A DNA stretch of 64,000 nt, taken from the NCBI RefSeq assembly GCF_024661895.1, contig NZ_CP102453.1, forward strand, positions 1-64,000, read 5' to 3'. Of the stretch, positions 37,310 to 43,979 are shown piece by piece (position 1 is the stretch's first letter; every line of letters begins with the position of its first letter). The position numbers were made by a program, and so were the translations under genes. The notes under the pieces were generated by a model, which was not told where the DNA came from, did no database searches, and was given only the letters and a program-made list of their open reading frames with translations. Source of the DNA: Fundicoccus culcitae (GTDB taxonomy: Bacteria > Bacillota > Bacilli > Lactobacillales > Aerococcaceae).

Positions 37310-37473
37310 CCCGCGGGCCATCCGGATTTTACGAAGGCACGCGCTACATACCCGAAGGCCATCCCCGATTTCCGAAGGCACGCGCTACTTACCCGCGAGC
37401 CATCCCCGATTTCCGAAGGCACGCGCTGCATACCCGCGGGCCATCCGGACAATCCGAAGGCACGCGCTTACTT
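37310..37473. repeat. Array C: four tandem 41-bp palindromic units
   Basis: GAAGGCACGCGCT recurs at 37333, 37374, 37415 and 37456, exact 41-bp steps; unit starts are at 37310, 37351, 37392 and 37433. In copy 1 CGCGGGCC (37312-37319) faces GGCACGCG (37336-37343) with one mismatch at position 5, the same position as the mismatch in array B. Strongly GC-rich. Open frames across it in several phases are artefacts of repetition. Confidence 0.9.
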
Positions 37474-37550
37474 GGTCAGTCAATCAAATGGAGTAAGTGG
37501 AATTGTACGAAGTAAGTAGGAAATGTATTACCGAAAAATAGGCTACAATC

Positions 37551-37599
37551 AGGCTAATCGGTCATGAAGTCAGGTATTTGATGACCGATTTGCTTTATT
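37551..37599. repeat. Hairpin element H, copy 2
   Basis: Begins AGGCTAATCGG, ends GCTTTATT. Perfect 10-bp arms AATCGGTCAT (37556-37565) and ATGACCGATT (37581-37590). Similar along its length to 19350-19400; upstream CTACAA also matches. Confidence 0.7.
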
Positions 37600-37630
37600 C
37601 GATTGCCTTTCACTTCTCGCTTACAACGAG

Positions 37631-37674
37631 CAGTTGTTGATTGCGATACATCCACGCGATCAACAGCTGTTTTT
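37631..37674 (+). terminator. Terminator-like hairpin in the second repeat region
   Basis: Arms CAGTTGTTGAT (37631-37641) and ATCAACAGCTG (37659-37669, one G-U), then five T. No gene ends just upstream, so it may end an unseen RNA or be another mobile palindrome. Confidence 0.45.
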
Positions 37675-37740
37675 CTTCGATGAATCATCACTATTTGATA
37701 TTTTTGTAGGTATCTCTTGTTTAAAATGATTCTTTTTGCT

Positions 37741-37757
37741 ACTGCTAAGGGAGCAGT
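37741..37757. repeat. Short perfect palindrome
   Basis: ACTGCT-AAGGG-AGCAGT, 6-bp arms. Part of the palindrome-rich gap; no T-run. Confidence 0.4.
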
Positions 37758-37860
37758 GACCCGAATAAGCATTTACTTAATAATTAGTGTGATTTTCTTC
37801 TATAGGTGGACTATCATAGACTGGTGGTCACTTACTTCCTACTTACATCCAGATTATTTC

Positions 37861-37914
37861 TCATGACAGTAAACGCGCCCATTGCCACTCAGATTTTCCT
37901 CAATGAGATTAAAC
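37861..37914. repeat. Family E repeat, copy 1
   Basis: TCATGACAGTAAACG...CCCATTGCCACTCAGA matches 38181-38234 closely, about 320 bp away. Within each copy ATGA(C/G)A.TAAA recurs after 40 bp. Confidence 0.65.
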
Positions 37915-37942
37915 ACAAATGACTAAAAATCGATAGGTTTGG

Positions 37943-38063
37943 TTATTCTGTCCAAAAACGAGGAGAAAAAGGACAGAATAGAGTTATTCTGTCCAAAAAT
38001 GAGGAAAAAAAGGACAGAATAGAGTTATTCTGTCCAAAATAAGTAGAAAATAGGCCAGTATAG
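37943..38063. repeat. Array D: three tandem 41-bp palindromic units
   Basis: TTATTCTGTCC recurs at 37943, 37984 and 38025, exact 41-bp steps. The first two units carry perfect 10-bp arms TATTCTGTCC (37944-37953) and GGACAGAATA (37971-37980); the third has a decayed right arm. Loops are A/G-rich. Unlike arrays A-C it has no CGCG ends. Confidence 0.9.
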
Positions 38064-38144
38064 CTTTAATTCTCATTTGCAACCAATCTTAGGCTGACGG
38101 TCCGTCATTTCCAACTTACCTTGAGAGGCGGATGGTAAGCCCCA

Positions 38145-38403
38145 ACGTAAGTGGGAAGTGCGTTTCGCGCTTACTTCCCTTATGACAATAAACGGACCCA
38201 TTGTCACTCAGAATTTCCCTCATGACAATAAAACGCGTTAACTAAAGATAGCACGTCAAATGAAGGAAGAAGAGCCCCTCTACTAAGGATAATTTTAATT
38301 GCTGGCTAGCCAGCTATGTAAGCTTCGCCACCAAATTGAGAATAGGCTATCTAGCATGACACTGTGTCCGAAATCAACCTGTTCCTATACTTCCCACTTA
38401 CGT
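38145..38403. repeat. Distant 15-bp perfect inverted repeat
   Basis: ACGTAAGTGGGAAGT (38145-38159) is the exact reverse complement of 38389-38403; 229 bp lie between. No transposase or other gene lies between the arms. Confidence 0.6.
38181..38234. repeat. Family E repeat, copy 2
   Basis: ATGACAATAAA at 38182 and 38222 (40 bp apart). Arms TGACAAT (38183-38189) and ATTGTCA (38200-38206) pair perfectly. Confidence 0.65.
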
Positions 38404-38416
38404 ACGAACGATCACT

Positions 38417-38474
38417 AGGCTTATTTAGACCTGAAAATAGTCATTAGGTATCAGGTGAGGTCTATTTAACGTTC
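38417..38474. repeat. Hairpin element H, copy 3
   Basis: Begins AGGCTTATTT, ends CTATTTAACGTTC like copy 1. The arms differ from copies 1 and 2 (TAGACC 38426-38431 with GGTCTA 38459-38464, or ACCTGA with TCAGGT), so the pairing is kept while the sequence changes. Confidence 0.5.
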
Positions 38475-38676
38475 ATTCAATACGCGCTTGTGCTTATTGC
38501 TACACAAATCCAACGCCAACTAACTGAACCGACGACAAATAGCCACACAATCCCAGCTCCATCGCAATTCTTATATAAGCATATAAGAATAATCAAGCTA
38601 TTTTTTATTATTTTCAAACTGCAATCGCTATCTTATAAACTTTTGTTGAAAATAGCTACCAGAAATATAAAAAAGA

Positions 38677-38685
38677 TGCTATAAT
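38677..38685 (+). promoter_or_regulatory. Extended -10 promoter before the second YitT gene
   Basis: TGCTATAAT matches the extended -10 consensus TGNTATAAT exactly; no good -35 at the right distance. It would start a leader RNA of about 275 nt. Confidence 0.55.
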
Positions 38686-38691
38686 GAACTT

Positions 38692-38965
38692 GTTGAATTT
38701 TAGATTCGATGGTTGCTGGTCCGGTTGACCAGTAGTTTTTATCTGATGTCTACTGTCCGATAAAGAGCCTTGCAAATGCCTGATGTGGCATTTTAGGAGG
38801 CTAAAAAGGATGCTAGCAAGCTCAGAGTTTTTATAAGAAAAAATCAGCAAACAAAAAAGCATCAACTACCATCATAAGATTGCACAGTACGAGGATTACC
38901 TACGACCGCAGTCTTTTTTGCGTTGTAGACAACTCCCTCGTCAAATGATGAATAGGAGTGGAAAT
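38692..38965 (+). promoter_or_regulatory. Structured leader RNA of the YitT gene (unidentified)
   Basis: Several hairpins: CTGGTC/GACCAG near 38716-38731 followed by TAG and five T; AGCCT...AGGCT (about 38766-38802) enclosing AAATGCC/GGCATTT; and CTACGACCGC...GCGTTGTAG (about 38900-38928) closing a loop with six T just before the ribosome binding site. It does not match riboswitch classes I can recall by conserved core. Could be a riboswitch, a ribosomal or small RNA, or a remnant of the repeat region. Confidence 0.4.
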
Positions 38966-39652
38966 GTGCTAAGCAAATTGCTGAGCAAGTTGTCGTTGTC
39001 AAAAAAAGAGGTTTTACTGATTGCACTCGGTTGTTTAATTATGGCATTTGGTATTGTTAATGTTCATGGTCCATCTAAAATAACGGAAGGTGGAGTGATC
39101 GGTTTAGTTTTATTCTCAGATAAAGTTTTAGGACTTGATCCTTCTTTAATGAGTATTATATTAGATTTAGTTTGTTACATTTTAGGATTTTCGATGTTAG
39201 GTTGGACGTTTTTAAGAAAAGCACTCGTAGCCTCAGGTTTTTTTGCTATTTTTTATAAATTCTTCCTTTGGACGGGTCCAGTAATGATGAGTTTATACGA
39301 TTATCCGATAATCGCTGCAGTTGTGGGTGGGATATTTATTGGTGTGGGTTGTGGTTTAGTGGTGACTCAAGGAGGAGCCGCTGGTGGCGATGATGCGCTG
39401 GCCATGGTGATTTCTAACCGGTTCAATATTTCGCTATCAAGAGCTTATTTGGTAACTGATGGAGTCGTTTTATTGCTTTCCTTAACCTATATTGCGCCAA
39501 CGCGCTTGATTTATTCTTTACTGACGACTTTAGTTTCTTCCTTTTTAATTGGACAAATTGAAGTTAGAATTACCAAACCAACAAAAGCTATGGAAACCGT
39601 TAAAACACTAAAACCCGTTAACCCTGTTGAACACCCTCTAAGTAAAATTTAA
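38966..39652 (+). CDS. YitT family membrane protein without DUF2179
   Basis: 228 residues with five or six membrane segments; family blocks ITEGGVIGLVLF, GGIFIGVGCGLVVTQGGAAGGDD. It lacks the C-terminal DUF2179 domain of the YitT gene at 21106 and ends in a short basic/proline tail. I chose GTG 38966 because AGGAG lies 7 nt before it; ATG 38945 is in frame but has no binding site. Function unknown. The long structured leader suggests regulation at RNA level. Confidence 0.82.
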   Translation: MLSKLLSKLSLSKKEVLLIALGCLIMAFGIVNVHGPSKITEGGVIGLVLFSDKVLGLDPSLMSIILDLVCYILGFSMLGWTFLRKALVASGFFAIFYKFFLWTGPVMMSLYDYPIIAAVVGGIFIGVGCGLVVTQGGAAGGDDALAMVISNRFNISLSRAYLVTDGVVLLLSLTYIAPTRLIYSLLTTLVSSFLIGQIEVRITKPTKAMETVKTLKPVNPVEHPLSKI

Positions 39653-39666
39653 TTAAATATCTCTGC

Positions 39667-39697
39667 AGCTCACTCATGTAGTGAGCTCTTTTTTTTT
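39667..39697 (+). terminator. Terminator after the second YitT gene
   Basis: Arms AGCTCACT (39667-39674) and AGTGAGCT (39680-39687), 5-nt loop, C and nine T. Confidence 0.9.
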
Positions 39698-39810
39698 ATC
39701 AAAATAGTTACTAAAAAAATCTAACTTTTTTCATACATATCAATTTTTTAAAACATTTATTTTTGTTACAATCTATGTAGAAGGAATAAAATTGAAAGGG
39801 GTTAATTGAC

Positions 39811-42435
39811 GTGAAGAAAAACAAGCTTTTTAGAGTTACTTTAAGTTTGATGCTAGTTTCAGCCATAAGTTATCCCATTGTGACGCAATTACCAGTTGTA
39901 TCTGCCGTTACAACCGATCAATCCGTTCAAAGAGAAGGTAAAATGTCCTTAGGGGGAAGTTTAAATGCTGAACAAGCCACCGTCACTCAGCAATTACTAG
40001 GTGCTAAAGATGTTACAGCTGAAAACACCATTCGTGTTGATGGTAATATGGTTAATCATTATTTAAATGATGGTTCAAATGCTAATACGGGCGTTTTTTC
40101 AAGTGCTTATATTCAACCACAAGCTGAAGGCTTTGGTGTAAGAGTTCAAATTGTGACACCACAAAATATTACGTTAGTTTCAGCGACAACGTATCAAAAT
40201 GCTGCGATTACTGCAGGGGCTAAGGATGTTCTGGTTCGGATTGCAACGGTAGTGGAAGTTACCGGTGAAGGTGCTCTGGCAGGCGTTTATGCTCTATTGG
40301 AAGAGTCAGGTACAACCCTGCAACCAAAAGATATACAAGTGGCTAATAAAGAAATCCAAATTATTGATTCTATAAAAAATAATACGCAAATTAGTGATTA
40401 TTCTACCAATCAATTTATTACCGATGTGAAAATCAATATTATTAATCAAATCAATCAAAATGTTGAAATTACTGAACAGGAACTAAACTTAATTATTATT
40501 AATCAATTACAAGCTCATCAAATTGATGCTACGATTAGTAATGAGTTATTGAATGAATTGATGCAATTTGCTAAAGACTTTTCTGAAACAGAAGCCGCAC
40601 AAAACACGGATACCATTGAGCAATTGGAATTAAGTGTTGTCGGCAGTAATTGGCCAGAAGTTTTAGCATCGCAAGAAGGAAGCTTAACGGTTGACCAAGC
40701 ATTGGCTTTAGATAGACCTGATTATTCCGATAATTCTATTTATCATCCGATTATCCAAGCCATGTTAGATGAAGTGTATCTCCTATTGAATCAAGGGGGT
40801 GATTTACATCGTGTGTACTCACATACTTTTGTTGTTGAAACCTTGATGCCTCAATTATCTCAAAGTGAACTAGAAGCCTTAAACTATATTCGTACATTGA
40901 TTTACCAAGTCACTGCTAATACAGATACTGATCGTCAAGCACAAGGGGCACAAAATGGTGTAGAGCAACCTACTTATAAAACCTACCTTACTTATTATTT
41001 AAATCAAGCCGCTCAAATTAATCAAGAACCAAGTTTTAATGAGATTATCCAACGCGTTTCTGCAGCAACCGGCTTAGCAGCGGAAGCTTATTCCATCATT
41101 GGTGTTACGCAAGATGGTCGTGATGTAACCGTGACTTTTGTTGAAAGTTGGCAAGTCACTGAACCGGTTATTGGGACCTATCGCTTTAACTTAGATAGCT
41201 TGGAAGTGGTCGATGTCAATACTCAAGAAGTATTCCCATTAGTCTTTGATTTTGAAGCTGTATATGGAGTTGCTGTTGAAAATTATGCTATCGAAGCTCC
41301 AATTCCTGAAGAATATACGGTTCCAAGTGTTGAAAGTTTAGAAGAGTATGAAGTTCCTATTATTGTTGATGAAAGCACTGAATCCATTCCGGAAGTAACT
41401 TTACCGGAAGAAACACCTACAGAAGAAGTTTCATCGGAAGAAACAATTACTCCGGAAACAGAAACAAGCGTTGTCGAAGAAACCGTTGAAGAAGTCCCAG
41501 TCGAAGAAACCGTTGAAGACGTCCCAACGGAAGAAGTCCCAGTCGAAGAAACGGTTGAAGAAGTCCCAAGTGAAGAAACAGTTGAAGAAGTCCCAACCGA
41601 GGAAGAAAACCCAGTGGCGACCATGGCGCTACCTGATTTCTATCAATCTTGGACCGATATCTTAAATGGTATGCCTGCTGAAGGGATTATTAATAATGAG
41701 ACTATCCTATCGGCCGATTGGGGTGATTATTCTGACAGTCAGATTTATCATCCAATTATCCAAGCAATGTATAATCGCTTCTTTGAACAAGTTCAAATTA
41801 ATGAGAAAGTACAAGAGTTGCTGTCACATACCTTTGTATTAGAAGAGATGCAACCGAATTTAAGTGCTGATGAGCGAGCAGCTATCAATCAATTAAGATG
41901 GTTAATCTACCAATATAATGCTTACACTTGGGAAGCGGATCGTCAACCAGCTTTTGAGCAACCACAATTAAATCTTAAAGATGAGTATCTACGCCGAATT
42001 AATAACTACACTCAAGCGATGAATGATTCAAGTGTGCGCGAAATCATTAGTTTGATTAGTCGAACAACCGGCATTAATATGCAAGCTTTTGCTACCGAAT
42101 ATGAAGTTAATGCAGACAATCCAAGTTATTTTGATTTCTACTATTGGGTTGATAATATGCCTGCAGGTGAAATACCTTCTTATACCTATGATTATATTAA
42201 TCAATTTGTTGGTTATCGTCCGTTAGGACTGGATGCTGAAGGTAATCTAAATGCCGTAGAGCCTATCCAAGCATTTACTTTTGCAAGTGTTTATGGCGTT
42301 GATGTAGCAGACGAATATCAACCACAACAAGCCATTGAATATCCTAGCCAGTTACAAGACTACCTTAATGCACAAGAAACTGTCGAAACAGACCAAACAC
42401 AAGAAACAGTAGAGACAGACGAAGTGGTCGAATAA
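39811..42435 (+). CDS. Secreted DUF1002 protein with duplicated C-terminal domain
   Basis: 874 residues. Signal peptide 1-32 (cleavage near VVSA-VTTD). Residues about 45-265 match DUF1002/YpuA secreted proteins (LNAEQATVTQQLLGA). Then two copies of an unnamed domain, about 283-495 and 610-845, sharing DYSD..IYHPIIQAM, SHTFV.E...P.LS and R.LIYQ. They are joined by a Glu/Val/Thr/Pro-rich linker (about 495-605) with EEVP repeats. No LPXTG, lipobox or cysteine is present. GTG start after AAAGGGG. Role unknown; the linker suggests it spans the cell wall. Confidence 0.78.
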   Translation: MKKNKLFRVTLSLMLVSAISYPIVTQLPVVSAVTTDQSVQREGKMSLGGSLNAEQATVTQQLLGAKDVTAENTIRVDGNMVNHYLNDGSNANTGVFSSAYIQPQAEGFGVRVQIVTPQNITLVSATTYQNAAITAGAKDVLVRIATVVEVTGEGALAGVYALLEESGTTLQPKDIQVANKEIQIIDSIKNNTQISDYSTNQFITDVKINIINQINQNVEITEQELNLIIINQLQAHQIDATISNELLNELMQFAKDFSETEAAQNTDTIEQLELSVVGSNWPEVLASQEGSLTVDQALALDRPDYSDNSIYHPIIQAMLDEVYLLLNQGGDLHRVYSHTFVVETLMPQLSQSELEALNYIRTLIYQVTANTDTDRQAQGAQNGVEQPTYKTYLTYYLNQAAQINQEPSFNEIIQRVSAATGLAAEAYSIIGVTQDGRDVTVTFVESWQVTEPVIGTYRFNLDSLEVVDVNTQEVFPLVFDFEAVYGVAVENYAIEAPIPEEYTVPSVESLEEYEVPIIVDESTESIPEVTLPEETPTEEVSSEETITPETETSVVEETVEEVPVEETVEDVPTEEVPVEETVEEVPSEETVEEVPTEEENPVATMALPDFYQSWTDILNGMPAEGIINNETILSADWGDYSDSQIYHPIIQAMYNRFFEQVQINEKVQELLSHTFVLEEMQPNLSADERAAINQLRWLIYQYNAYTWEADRQPAFEQPQLNLKDEYLRRINNYTQAMNDSSVREIISLISRTTGINMQAFATEYEVNADNPSYFDFYYWVDNMPAGEIPSYTYDYINQFVGYRPLGLDAEGNLNAVEPIQAFTFASVYGVDVADEYQPQQAIEYPSQLQDYLNAQETVETDQTQETVETDEVVE
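41472..41605 (+). repeat. Minisatellite coding for EEVP/EETV repeats
   Basis: GAAGAAACCGTTGAAGA and GAAGTCCCA units recur several times in frame inside the secreted protein gene, giving a linker that can change length by slippage. Confidence 0.6.
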
Positions 42436-42462
42436 ATAATCAAAATTAACAAGCGCTGACTA

Positions 42463-42509
42463 AACCAGACAATTTTTCACTATTTAGTGAGAGGTTGTCT
42501 GGTTTTTAT
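42463..42509 (+). terminator. Terminator after the DUF1002 gene
   Basis: Arms AACCAGACAA (42463-42472) and TTGTCTGGTT (42495-42504), inner TCACT/AGTGA, then T. Confidence 0.85.
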
Positions 42510-42582
42510 TTTCTTCAGTTACACGGTATAATAATATTAAACATACTAAATTTACCATCGATTATAAGAGGAGGTTTGTTCT

Positions 42583-42777
42583 TTGCAGAAAAAACGAAAA
42601 AAAGGTCCAAATAGTGACATGGAACAATTGACGGAAGAAGCGCTTTTTGATTTTGAATATATTGCTGGTTATACGTTTTGGGGCTTCCCTTATGGAATAA
42701 CGAAAGAAGAAGTTGAAACATTAGGCTTAGAGGACGAAACATCGTTTACCCCTACAGATGAAGATTTCCCTTTTTGA
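42583..42777 (+). CDS. Small acidic hypothetical protein
   Basis: 64 residues: a lysine-rich first ten residues (QKKRKKGPN), then a strongly acidic body (LTEEALFDFEYIAGYTFWG, TPTDEDFPF). TTG start with AGAGGAGG 7 nt upstream; a -10-like TATAAT is at 42527-42532. No family recognised. Followed by a membrane-protein gene 47 bp downstream. Confidence 0.6.
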   Translation: MQKKRKKGPNSDMEQLTEEALFDFEYIAGYTFWGFPYGITKEEVETLGLEDETSFTPTDEDFPF

Positions 42778-42824
42778 TAAAAATTAGCTATGACACATAA
42801 AAATTTCACTGTAAAGGAGCACGT

Positions 42825-43346
42825 ATGAAACCATATTTTACAGTTAAACGCAGTCTATTTAACCTGATAGTTATGCTTTTTATAGGTGTGTTTTTTACTT
42901 TGTTTGGATTATTTTTTAGCAGAATACTTAATCCTTTTACGTTAATCAGTGGGGGGAATTTCCCCGTTTTTGTCTCGAATAGGAATTTCGGTTTTAGTAT
43001 TTTTACGGCCTTTGGCATATTATTTGCTTTGATCGGTGTAGCATTAACGGCTTATACTTTATATTTGTTGTTTGCCCGGCCAGTAATTCTTACGGCAAGC
43101 AGTGAAGAAATTAGGTTTGGGAATGACCGTTATCCAGTTAATCAAATTGAACAATTTGAGATTGTGTCTTATTATTCAAAGTCAGTTGGAAATAATGATG
43201 GCATGGAATTTCGCGAATATTTGGTCATCAATGGTAAGAGAGGTGCCAAAAGAATCAACATTCGTCACAAAAAAATTAAAACAGACGAACTAATTCATTT
43301 ATTAGAAGACTATTATGCTAACATTCCTGTTGTAATTACCTATTAA
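42825..43346 (+). CDS. Hypothetical two-helix membrane protein
   Basis: 173 residues: membrane helices at about 12-32 and 55-80, then a cytoplasmic or surface domain of about 90 residues rich in strands (IRFGNDRYPVNQIEQFEIVSYY), reminiscent of PH-like membrane domains. AAGGAGC site. Family uncertain. It is 12 bp before the HhH protein gene and likely shares its transcript. Confidence 0.65.
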   Translation: MKPYFTVKRSLFNLIVMLFIGVFFTLFGLFFSRILNPFTLISGGNFPVFVSNRNFGFSIFTAFGILFALIGVALTAYTLYLLFARPVILTASSEEIRFGNDRYPVNQIEQFEIVSYYSKSVGNNDGMEFREYLVINGKRGAKRINIRHKKIKTDELIHLLEDYYANIPVVITY

Positions 43347-43358
43347 GGAGGTGTTTTT

Positions 43359-43934
43359 ATGACTGATTTACCGAAAATTGGAAAACCTGCCACGCAAGCT
43401 TTGAAGCAGATTGGGATATTTACTTTAGAGGATCTTAGAAAAATTGATTTAGCTAGTCTCAAAAAGTTACATGGAGTAGGTCCTAAAGCAATCGGCCTCT
43501 TAGAAGAGGCTATGCAAAAAAATAAGCAACATTTTGCCGACCCCATTGATCTTCCTGTCAACGTCCCCTTTGCCTTATTAGGTGATCTAAGCTGTGATAA
43601 TGCGCCTAAGAGACGTCAAGTCCGCGATTTTATTATCGGACGGACGATGCAACATAGAGAACTTATGGTGAAAGATTTGCATGAAGCCGTTGAATTTATA
43701 ACGTTAGGTGAGGGGAGTCAAACAGTAGATCAATTGCTTGCTAGGAATACCTATGCGGATAAGAAAATTGCGAGTTTGACCATTCAATCGGTGTTAAGTC
43801 ATGGGAAAGAGGCAGCGGCTTTATCAATTATTACTTTTATGGAAGGTGAACAATGGTTTCAGTCTGATTTCATTGAATTTAGTAATCAAAGTAAAAAGGG
43901 ATTAATAAAGAAAGTCATCTCAATTAATAAATAA
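43359..43934 (+). CDS. Helix-hairpin-helix protein with NTF2-like C-terminus
   Basis: 191 residues. Residues 1-50 hold tandem helix-hairpin-helix-like motifs (LPKIGKPATQALKQIGI, LKKLHGVGPKAIGLLEEA), which bind DNA non-specifically. Residues about 85-190 have the spacing of an NTF2/SnoaL-like domain (IGRTMQHRELMVKDLHEAVEF). The combination is not one I can name. AAGGAGG site. Confidence 0.65.
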   Translation: MTDLPKIGKPATQALKQIGIFTLEDLRKIDLASLKKLHGVGPKAIGLLEEAMQKNKQHFADPIDLPVNVPFALLGDLSCDNAPKRRQVRDFIIGRTMQHRELMVKDLHEAVEFITLGEGSQTVDQLLARNTYADKKIASLTIQSVLSHGKEAAALSIITFMEGEQWFQSDFIEFSNQSKKGLIKKVISINK

Positions 43935-43937
43935 AAC

Positions 43938-43973
43938 AACTACCTAGCACCTTGTGGGTGTCAGGTAGTTTAA
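43938..43973. terminator. Hairpin between convergent genes
   Basis: Outer arms AACTACCT (43938-43945) and AGGTAGTT (43963-43970), inner CACC/GGTG. The minus-strand direction has the better T-run, so it mainly serves the membrane-protein gene. Confidence 0.65.
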
Positions 43974-43979
43974 AATGTC

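Noticed and set aside
37299-37519. Overlapping open frames with proline/arginine-rich repeats inside array C
   Set aside because: 41 bp is not a multiple of three, so the frames only reflect repetition; no ribosome binding site and implausible composition.
38145-38403. Insertion sequence remnant bounded by the 15-bp inverted repeat
   Set aside because: Only 229 bp inside, no transposase fragment, and no target-site duplication seen.
38692-38965. M-box, T-box, guanidine-I, preQ1 or yybP-ykoY riboswitch
   Set aside because: The conserved cores of these classes, as far as I can recall them, are not present; left as an unidentified leader.
41283-41624. 113-codon minus-strand frame (Ser/Thr/Val-rich)
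   Set aside because: Antisense of the EEVP linker repeats of the secreted protein; low complexity only.
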